DNA of 8,057 nt from an uncultured Oscillospiraceae bacterium (lineage in GTDB: Bacteria; Bacillota_A; Clostridia; Oscillospirales; Oscillospiraceae). This document shows, in pieces, positions 1-5,056 of the stretch (position 1 is the stretch's first letter; each line of letters opens with the position of its first letter). Made by a program: the position numbers and the translations under genes. The notes below the pieces were generated by a model. The model was not told where the DNA came from and did not search any database. It saw nothing but the letters and a program-made list of their open reading frames with translations. Where the stretch lies: the NCBI GenBank assembly GCA_900757695.1, contig CAAEOU010000318.1, positions 1-8,057 on the forward strand, written 5' to 3'.

Positions 1-389
1 CCCGGCCCCGGAATTGCACCGATGGTTGGAACATCCAGGTCAAAAACCATATTCTTAATGAGATTGGTATCGTCAAAATACTGATGCTGGAATCGCTGGG
101 TAGGCAGCTCCGAATAGGTCTCCCAGCCGTTGGGATCCGATTCGATCATCCATGTATCCCCGATGTGGGTAAAGATGATGATCTCATTCTTTACATCCAT
201 AGACAGGATCCGCACCAGCTGCGAGATCGCCCGGTGGGACATGCCCGAATGCTTCATGGGGCCGTTGTTGGTCTTCCATGTTACCTGCAAGATCCCGTCC
301 TCCCGGTAAAGATCTGCAAAATCTCGGAACCATTCCCGGTACGTCTCCAGCTCCGGGAGCTTCACATAATCTGCCAAAGGCTTTGCCAT
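1..389 (-). CDS. Crotonase-superfamily (enoyl-CoA hydratase/isomerase-like) protein, 3' part missing
   Basis: The ATG at 387-389 opens a frame that stays open through 129 codons to the left edge, so only the N-terminal half is visible. An AGGAGG (plus 398-403) lies 8 bases upstream of the start. The order of elements fits the crotonase fold: a strand-helix start with EDGILQVTWKT (about 30-40), a hydrophobic strand IIIFTHIGD (70-78), and VPTIGAIPGP (120-129), which corresponds to the family's K/V-P-x-I-A-A-V-x-G-P segment. The usual oxyanion-hole region (A-x-G-x-D) is replaced by MIESDP (81-86), as in the divergent beta-diketone hydrolase branch (6-oxocamphor hydrolase type), which also carries a longer N-terminus. 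It is the second gene of the CoA-transferase operon, 21 bases downstream, and so probably acts on the same substrate or its CoA ester: hydration, isomerisation or C-C hydrolysis. Family assignment is fairly sure; the reaction is not known. The second half of the active site lies outside the window. Confidence 0.72.
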   Translation of the reverse strand, partial: MAKPLADYVKLPELETYREWFRDFADLYREDGILQVTWKTNNGPMKHSGMSHRAISQLVRILSMDVKNEIIIFTHIGDTWMIESDPNGWETYSELPTQRFQHQYFDDTNLIKNMVFDLDVPTIGAIPGP

Positions 390-410
390 TGTAGTGTCCT
401 CCTTCGTTGG

Positions 411-1718
411 TTAAATATATCCAAGGCGCTTTGCCTCAAAGGTCAATTCATCCCGAAAATCCGGATGGGCAATTTGAATCAGCTGCAGGGCCCGCTCCTT
501 GACTGTACGTCCCCGCATATAGGCCGCACCATACTCCGTTACAATGATATCCGCAATATTTCGAGAAATGGATACCACTGCGCCCGATGTTAAAATCGGC
601 TTGATTTTGGAGATGGTACCGTGCTTTGCGGTGGATGCAATGGCGATGATGCCCCTGCCCCCTTTGGAGTGCTGGGCCCCAAAGGCAAAATCAAAGGCTC
701 CGCCTGTGCCGGAATACTGTCTGGCGCCAATGGTCTCTGAGCAGATCTGTCCGGTGAGATCGATCTCCATGGCCGTATTGACGGAAACCATATTGTCGAT
801 GGATGCAATCACAAAGGGATCATTGGTATAAGACGCCTGCCGGAACCAAACATCCGGACACCGCTGGATAATATCGTAGAGCCGCTGATCTCCCAGAATG
901 AAGTTGCCCACATGCTTCCCGGTATCCACATTTTTCCGTGCACCGGTAATCACACCGGCCTCGATCAAATCGCCCATTACGGGAGTAAACAGCTCCGTAT
1001 GGAGTCCCAAGTCTTTTTTATGGAAGAATGCATTGCCCACTGCGTCTGGCATGCCTCCCAGCCCCAGTTGGATGCAGTCGCCATCATGGACAAAATCCGC
1101 CACAATGCCGCCAATTGTCAGGTCTGTCTCTGTGGGGATCGACCGCACATCATAAAGCGTTGGCCCATATTCCACCGGAATGATCCCATCCACCTTGTCC
1201 ACCGGGATCTCCAGCGCCCCTCGGAACCTCGGCAAATTGGGGCTGACCTCCAGAATCACATGCTCCGCATGGCGGCAGGCCTCCTCTTCCCACATGCCGC
1301 TGCCGGAAATGGCAAAGTTTCCATGCTCGTCCATGGCTGTGGCCGCTGCAATAAAGTAGTCGATCCTTGGCTTGTACTCCGTTCGGCGTTTCATCATGTC
1401 ATGGAGATTGGAGGGAAGATGGGAGGCGATCCCCTGCTCATGACACTTCCGCAGCGCCCCATCGTAGAGATGGCACACCATATGATAGTGTGTCTTCAGC
1501 TCGGGACGATCCATAAAGGGGTAGACATAGCCGCTCCCCCGCTTTCCTTTGATCAGCTCAATGTCATGGAGCTTGGGCAGTACCCGGTGGAGGTTTTCAT
1601 AGAAGCACTTTGGCTCACACAGCTCACCGCCGCCGCAGAGCACCGCCCCATCCGGAATGCCGTCGAGCACCTCGTCAATTGTCTTGAGCCTTGCCCGGTA
1701 CTGTTCCTGATACGTCAT
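411..1718 (-). CDS. Family I CoA-transferase (acetyl-CoA hydrolase/transferase, 4-hydroxybutyrate/butyrate CoA-transferase type)
   Basis: This 435-residue protein has the full length and motif order of the acetyl-CoA hydrolase/transferase family (Cat1/Cat2, AbfT, butyryl-CoA:acetate CoA-transferase). These enzymes move CoA between carboxylates through a glutamyl-CoA thioester. The glycine loop GLGGMP is at 219-224 and the presumed catalytic Glu is E242 in LGLHTELF. The spacing between them matches the G-x-G-G-x-P to H-T-E spacing I recall for AbfT (Glu238). The C-terminal half carries the family stretches SVNTAMEIDLTGQICSE (312-328) and RQYSGTGGAFDF (333-344). Translation starts at 1716-1718, with AGGTGA (plus 1725-1730) 6 bases upstream. 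It is the first gene of a minus-strand operon with a crotonase-like gene and lies divergent to a LysR regulator, which probably controls it. The acyl substrate cannot be told from the sequence; the acceptor is typically acetate or acetyl-CoA. Confidence 0.9.
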   Translation of the reverse strand: MTYQEQYRARLKTIDEVLDGIPDGAVLCGGGELCEPKCFYENLHRVLPKLHDIELIKGKRGSGYVYPFMDRPELKTHYHMVCHLYDGALRKCHEQGIASHLPSNLHDMMKRRTEYKPRIDYFIAAATAMDEHGNFAISGSGMWEEEACRHAEHVILEVSPNLPRFRGALEIPVDKVDGIIPVEYGPTLYDVRSIPTETDLTIGGIVADFVHDGDCIQLGLGGMPDAVGNAFFHKKDLGLHTELFTPVMGDLIEAGVITGARKNVDTGKHVGNFILGDQRLYDIIQRCPDVWFRQASYTNDPFVIASIDNMVSVNTAMEIDLTGQICSETIGARQYSGTGGAFDFAFGAQHSKGGRGIIAIASTAKHGTISKIKPILTSGAVVSISRNIADIIVTEYGAAYMRGRTVKERALQLIQIAHPDFRDELTFEAKRLGYI

Positions 1719-1836
1719 TGTTCATCACCTGCTGTCATTTTACCACGGGGATCTCAGCAAGGGAAATGCCCAAATCCATTGCAACGTTATAAATAAAGCA
1801 TTATAATAGAGAGAGATTTCATTCGGAGGGATCCCT
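1719..1836. promoter_or_regulatory. Divergent intergenic control region between CoA-transferase and lysR genes
   Basis: This 118-base gap holds the promoters of two divergent genes. On the plus strand TTGCAA (1779-1784) and TATAAT (1802-1807) are 17 bases apart. Toward the CoA-transferase no well-spaced -35/-10 pair is visible; the best -10-like boxes are TATAAT-like sequence around 1802-1809 and TAAAAT (minus, 1737-1742), both without a good -35. A weak promoter is what one expects for a target activated by a LysR protein, which usually binds such a gap and also represses its own gene. The AT-rich stretch 1779-1810 contains the self-complementary hexamers TTGCAA and two copies of TTATAA, which are possible binding-site parts, but no clear T-N11-A dyad can be assigned with confidence. 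Confidence 0.6.
1779..1807 (+). promoter_or_regulatory. Sigma70-type promoter of the LysR-family gene
   Basis: The -35 box TTGCAA (1779-1784) and the perfect -10 box TATAAT (1802-1807) are separated by 17 bases. Transcription would start near 1814 and leave a leader of about 23 bases before the ATG at 1837. This is the best promoter in the left half of the window. It overlaps the likely regulator-binding zone, which fits autoregulation. Confidence 0.7.
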
Positions 1837-2721
1837 ATGACCTTCTTGCAAATACAGTATTTTCTCAAAACTGCGGAGTGTATGAGTTTCTCGCAGGCCG
1901 CCCGGCAGCTATATGTGACTCAGCCTTCGGTCAGCCGCCAGATCAAGCAGCTGGAGCAGGAGCTGGGCTATCCGCTGTTTGTACGCACCCAGAAAAATGC
2001 CATTCGCCTGACTCCGGCAGGCATCGTGTTTCAGGACGCCTTTTCCCAGATGCAGACGATCTATCACCGGGCTGTGGAAACCGCCCAGTCCCTGTCCAGC
2101 CACAGCCCCTTACAGCTGAAAATCGGGATCGGAAGTGGCTGGGATATGAGCACCGCCCTGCTGCGGGTAAAAAATCAGCTTACCCAGCACTATCCCCAGG
2201 CTGAGCTGCTGTTTGAAACCCATGATTTCCGGGAGCTTCGCCGTCAAATCCGCACCGGGGAGCTGGATGCGATGATCTGCACCAAAACCAGCCTTATGGA
2301 TTTTGACGGATTGGTCGTACAGAAGATCACCAATCTGGAAAGCCGTGCCTATGTGAAAAAGGGCCTTCTCTGTCCGGAAGGCCGGCCGCTGTCCGCAGCT
2401 GATTTTCAGGGACAAACGCTGCTCATGCTTTCTCAGGAAGAATCTCCCATGGCCATGGAGCTGGCTCTGCTGCAATTTCAGGCCAGACAGATCACAGTAG
2501 TCCCAAAGTATCTGCCGAATCGGGACAGCATTCTGCAGGCACTGCTGCTGGGCGAGGGGGTCACCGTATTCGATCCATATATGCGATTTTCCAATGACCC
2601 CCGGCTGACATGGTTTAATCTGGAGGATGATATTCCCGTCTGCGTTGTATGGAGCCGGCACAATCCGAACCCGCTGATCCGCCTCTTTGCAGATTCCATG
2701 GAAAAAGCACTGAATCCCTGA
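1837..2721 (+). CDS. LysR-type transcriptional regulator
   Basis: At 294 residues this is a standard-length LysR family protein. The N-terminal winged helix-turn-helix spans about 1-60, with the typical run FSQAARQLYVTQPSVSRQIK (18-37), then LEQELGYPLFVR and the wing LTPAG (58-62). A linker helix follows to about 88. The remainder is a periplasmic-binding-protein-like effector domain, with KIGIGSGW (95-102) as its first strand and LLLGEGVTVFDPYM (236-249) near the end of the second subdomain. GGAGGG (1825-1830) precedes the start and is part of the 10-base palindrome AGGGATCCCT (1827-1836), which runs up to the start codon. The gene is divergent from the CoA-transferase operon, so the most likely role is to activate that operon when its substrate or a CoA-ester intermediate is present. 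The effector is unknown. Confidence 0.95.
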   Translation: MTFLQIQYFLKTAECMSFSQAARQLYVTQPSVSRQIKQLEQELGYPLFVRTQKNAIRLTPAGIVFQDAFSQMQTIYHRAVETAQSLSSHSPLQLKIGIGSGWDMSTALLRVKNQLTQHYPQAELLFETHDFRELRRQIRTGELDAMICTKTSLMDFDGLVVQKITNLESRAYVKKGLLCPEGRPLSAADFQGQTLLMLSQEESPMAMELALLQFQARQITVVPKYLPNRDSILQALLLGEGVTVFDPYMRFSNDPRLTWFNLEDDIPVCVVWSRHNPNPLIRLFADSMEKALNP

Positions 2722-2831
2722 ACGGTTTTTATATCCTTTCTCTCCGGTGTGCGTTCCAGCCGGTATTCAGCTGCTTCAGGATCATGTGCGGGATTGGACG
2801 GAAGCTGCATCAGCCCTTTGAAATGCAATTG
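2722..2831. other. Non-coding gap after lysR, no gene seen
   Basis: The stretch between the LysR stop codon and the terminator stem contains no start with a ribosome binding site and no recognisable protein. It most likely forms the 3' untranslated end of the LysR transcript and possibly an overlap zone for transcripts arriving from the minus-strand operon. Confidence 0.5.
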
Positions 2832-2870
2832 AAGCGTCCCCCTGTCGGCACCCGGCAGGGGGACGCTTTT
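2832..2870 (+). terminator. Stem-loop terminator between convergent lysR and sufE-like genes
   Basis: AAGCGTCCCCCTG (2832-2844) pairs perfectly with CAGGGGGACGCTT (2856-2868), a 13-bp stem around an 11-base loop that may pair further (CGG/CCG). On the plus strand the stem ends in TTTT (2867-2870), so it should end the LysR transcript 110 bases after its stop codon. On the minus strand the stem ends in CTT followed by a mixed sequence, so termination of the four-gene minus operon, whose last stop is at 2884, is likely but weaker. Confidence 0.85.
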
Positions 2871-2883
2871 GCGTTGTTGGTGA

Positions 2884-3306
2884 TTAAGATGATTTACAAG
2901 CCGCCTTCGCCGCATCTGTGAGCATTGCAAAAGCGGCACGGAGGCCCTTTTGCCGGGTATCCGAAAACTCGTTTTGCAGCCCCAGCTCCTGCAACAACTC
3001 CAGATTCGCACTTGCGGCCTCCTGCACCGGAAGATCCGAGAGCAGATCCTGTAGCAGCAAAAGCACGCCCTTAATGATAAACGTATCACTGTCTGCATCG
3101 AAGAAAAAGTGCCCGTCCTTGGTGTAGCAGTGGATCCACACCTGACTTTGACACCCCCGAACCAGATGTTCGGGGGTCCTTTTTTCCTCCGGATAGGGGG
3201 GCAGATAGCTGCCCAGCTCCATCAGGTAGGAATACCGTTCAAAGCCGTCCTCCAGCTCGGAAAATTCCTCCTTTAGACTGTTAAGACGCTGTTCCAATTC
3301 AGCCAT
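2884..3306 (-). CDS. sufE: SufE-family cysteine desulfurase sulfur acceptor
   Basis: This 140-residue protein has the length and motifs of SufE, which takes the persulfide sulfur from a SufS-type cysteine desulfurase onto its own cysteine and passes it on. The acceptor cysteine is C52 in the conserved VRGCQSQVW (49-57). Other family marks are the N-terminal helix with FERYSYLMELG (22-32), KGVLLLLQDLL (79-89) and the C-terminal SDTRQKGLRAA (115-125). The start ATG (3304-3306) overlaps the stop of the upstream desulfurase gene by 8 bases (3299-3306), which implies translational coupling and a stoichiometric pair; GGAGG lies just upstream. It is the last gene of the operon. In E. coli sufE lies in the sufABCDSE Fe-S operon; here no scaffold genes accompany it, so the sulfur may go elsewhere. 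The codons just before C52 form a strong hairpin (3153-3177). Confidence 0.93.
   Translation of the reverse strand: MAELEQRLNSLKEEFSELEDGFERYSYLMELGSYLPPYPEEKRTPEHLVRGCQSQVWIHCYTKDGHFFFDADSDTFIIKGVLLLLQDLLSDLPVQEAASANLELLQELGLQNEFSDTRQKGLRAAFAMLTDAAKAACKSS
3153..3185 (+). terminator. Terminator-like hairpin inside sufE, oriented antisense to the gene
   Basis: ACCCCCGAAC (3153-3162) pairs perfectly with GTTCGGGGGT (3168-3177) around the 5-base loop CAGAT. On the plus strand it is followed by CC and six Ts (3180-3185), the full form of an intrinsic terminator. The plus strand is antisense to sufE. The amino acids encoded here on the minus strand (KRTPEHLVRGC) fit the SufE family, so the hairpin lies within normal coding sequence. 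It could stop antisense transcripts entering from the LysR side or act as a structure in the sufE mRNA. Either role is inference. Confidence 0.45.
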
Positions 3307-4546
3307 GCCCTCGCCTCCTAATGTTAGACCGCTGCTTGGTCAAGCGCCCCGTTATCCGCTGCATGGCAGAGAAGAAGCGCTCCAGATCTTCCTCCGTATT
3401 GTAAAACGCCGGAGACACCCGGACGGTACCATTGACGCCAAGCGCAGCAAGATATGGCTGGGCACAGTGGGTCCCGGAGCGCACTGCTGCGCCCAGTTCG
3501 CTGAGCAGTCGAGCCGCATCATAGCAGCTGCACCCGTCCATGCAGAAGCTCAGGCAGCCTGCCATTTCTCCCGCACCCAGCAGCTGCACCTGCGGCAGCT
3601 CTGACAGCTTCCGGCGTATTTGCGCCAAAAGCTGCGCTTCCCGGCGGGAGATCGCTTCAATTCCAATGGTCTCCAGATACCGCACCGCAGCACCCAGTCC
3701 GATGTTCCCGGCAATATTGGGCGTTCCCGCCTCCAGCCGATATGGAAGCTCGTCATAGGTGGAGGTCATCTCTCCCACCAAATCTACCATGCCGCCCCCA
3801 AAGGTTTCCGGTTCCAAGCGCTCCAGTACAGACCGTTTTCCATAAAGAATCCCGGTACCGGTGGGGCCCATCATCTTGTGTCCGGAGAAGCACAGAAAAT
3901 CACAGTCCAGTGCCTGCACATCCATTTTTACATGGCGCATGGCCTGTGAAGCATCCACCAGTACCAGCGCCCCCTTTTGATGCGCCATGTGAATGATCGT
4001 CTCTACCGGGTTGACGCAGCCGGTGACATTGGAAACCCATGTGATTGCCACCAGCCTGGTCTGCTCGGTCAGCATTTGAGAAAATCTCTCCAAATCCAGT
4101 CTGCCGTCCGGCAAAACCGGCACGACCCGGAATGCTGCTCCGGTTCTTCGGCACGCCTCCTGCCATGGGAGGAAATTCGAATGGTGTTCCATCTGTGTCA
4201 CTAAGATTTCATCCCCCATAGTCAGCCCCGAAAAGCTCAGACTTCTGGCAACCAGATTGATGGCGGCCGTACAGCCGCTGGTAAAGATGATCTCGTCCAT
4301 GCTTGCAGCCCCCAGGAATCGCCGGATGTCCTCTCTCGCATCCTCCATTCGGCGGGTGGATGCCTCACTGAGGTAGTGAATGCCGCGATGCACATTGGCC
4401 TCATAGCCATGGTATTGCAGCTCCATTTCCCGCAATACCGGCTCCGGCAGCTGCGTCGTAGCGCCATTGTCCAGATAGCAAAGGGGATGGCTCCCGATCC
4501 TCTGTTCCAAAATTGGAAAGTCTCTGCGGCATTCTTCCCATGTCAT
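3299..4546 (-). CDS. sufS: Class II cysteine desulfurase (SufS/CsdA type)
   Basis: This PLP enzyme takes sulfur from L-cysteine, releasing alanine and leaving a persulfide on its active-site cysteine. In the 415-residue form, family motifs run in order: YLDNGATTQLP (24-34), NVHRGIHYLSEAST (51-64), the PLP-stacking EHHSNFLPW (120-128), Schiff-base lysine K224 in SGHK, RLEAGTPNIAG (270-280), active-site C361 in RSGTHCAQP (356-364), and RVSPAFYNT (376-384). E. coli SufS has G-H-H-C where this has G-T-H-C. The frame could start at 4633, but the ATG at 4544-4546 is preferred: it has AGGAGG 7 bases upstream (plus 4554-4559) and gives the family N-terminus, while the 29 extra residues come from the intergenic hairpin region. 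The SufE gene overlaps its end by 8 bases. A selenocysteine lyase activity is possible but less likely given SufE. With no sufBCD in view, a role other than general Fe-S assembly should be considered. Confidence 0.93.
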   Translation of the reverse strand: MTWEECRRDFPILEQRIGSHPLCYLDNGATTQLPEPVLREMELQYHGYEANVHRGIHYLSEASTRRMEDAREDIRRFLGAASMDEIIFTSGCTAAINLVARSLSFSGLTMGDEILVTQMEHHSNFLPWQEACRRTGAAFRVVPVLPDGRLDLERFSQMLTEQTRLVAITWVSNVTGCVNPVETIIHMAHQKGALVLVDASQAMRHVKMDVQALDCDFLCFSGHKMMGPTGTGILYGKRSVLERLEPETFGGGMVDLVGEMTSTYDELPYRLEAGTPNIAGNIGLGAAVRYLETIGIEAISRREAQLLAQIRRKLSELPQVQLLGAGEMAGCLSFCMDGCSCYDAARLLSELGAAVRSGTHCAQPYLAALGVNGTVRVSPAFYNTEEDLERFFSAMQRITGRLTKQRSNIRRRGHG

Positions 4547-4568
4547 AGCGAATCCTCCTAAGGTCAAA

Positions 4569-4596
4569 TTGGGCTGCCGCAGATGCAGCAGCCCAA
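4569..4596 (-). promoter_or_regulatory. Intergenic hairpin between carrier-like and sufS genes
   Basis: TTGGGCTGC (4569-4577) pairs perfectly with GCAGCCCAA (4588-4596), a 9-bp stem with a 10-base loop. On the minus strand it is followed by a short TTT before the sufS ribosome binding site. The U-tract is too short for a strong terminator, so it may be a partial attenuator or an RNA-processing or stability element that sets different levels of the upstream pair and the sufS-sufE pair. Confidence 0.5.
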
Positions 4597-4611
4597 AGCA
4601 TTGTGGGGTGG

Positions 4612-5055
4612 TTATTCGATCCGGGACTGCCATGCAGGCGTGTTCTGCATGGTTCTGTAAACCAGTTGGGCGATGTCCTCCAGGGTTTTTACCCTGGCTG
4701 TCTCCAATGCGGGAAGCTGCAAGCCAAGCTCCCGCTCAATGGTCATAAACAGCAGCACCTTTTTCGCCATGGCAGAGGTGGCCCCGTCACAGCTCTTTGC
4801 GGTGTCAAATTCAGCCACCAAGCTCGGATCGATTTTCATGCTGTGGGAAAGGCTTTTTTCCACAAGATCGTCAAAGCCGGCGTTCTCCGGGATCTCCTCC
4901 TCATCCAGCAGGAACTTCGCCAGAATAAACTGCCGGAGCTCCTGCTTTAGGAGGGGATATGTCAGCGGAGTTATCCCGCAAATGGCATCCATATGTGTTT
5001 TCGCAGCCTTTCTGGCCCGCAGCAGCCGACGGCGAATTTCGCTGCGGTTTTCCAT
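4612..5055 (-). CDS. Acyl-carrier-protein-like protein with insertion, unknown function
   Basis: This 147-residue soluble protein is not one I can name. The pattern resembles an acyl carrier protein. A helix-I-like LKQELRQFILAKFLLDEEEIP (36-56) and GFDDL (60-64) match the start of ACP. After about 27 extra residues a helix-II-like AKKVLLFMTIERELGLQLP (97-115) and KTLEDIAQLVYRTM (123-136) match the end of ACP. The first 30 residues are a basic extension (RRRLLRARKAAK). The Asp-Ser-Leu site for phosphopantetheine is not evident: the nearest serine is S94 in GATSAM, two residues away from the ungapped position. So it may be a carrier that has lost the prosthetic group, or only a structural analogue. 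Cysteines C26 and C89 are present. Its start is one base after the stop of the isomerase-like gene, so the two are probably translationally coupled, and sufS follows. Family assignment is a visual judgement only. Confidence 0.6.
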   Translation of the reverse strand: MENRSEIRRRLLRARKAAKTHMDAICGITPLTYPLLKQELRQFILAKFLLDEEEIPENAGFDDLVEKSLSHSMKIDPSLVAEFDTAKSCDGATSAMAKKVLLFMTIERELGLQLPALETARVKTLEDIAQLVYRTMQNTPAWQSRIE

Positions 5056-5056
5056 G

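Noticed and set aside
84..593. 169-codon open frame on the plus strand spanning the crotonase/CoA-transferase junction
   Set aside because: It is antisense to two supported genes and crosses their intergenic ribosome binding site, with no protein family resemblance.
912..1796. 294-codon open frame on the plus strand opposite the CoA-transferase gene
   Set aside because: It lies fully antisense to a well-supported CoA-transferase, and its sequence shows no family features.
4547..4633. 29-residue N-terminal extension of the SufS-like protein
   Set aside because: The extension would be encoded by the intergenic hairpin and would overlap the end of the upstream gene. The internal ATG at 4544-4546 has an ideal AGGAGG and matches the family N-terminus.
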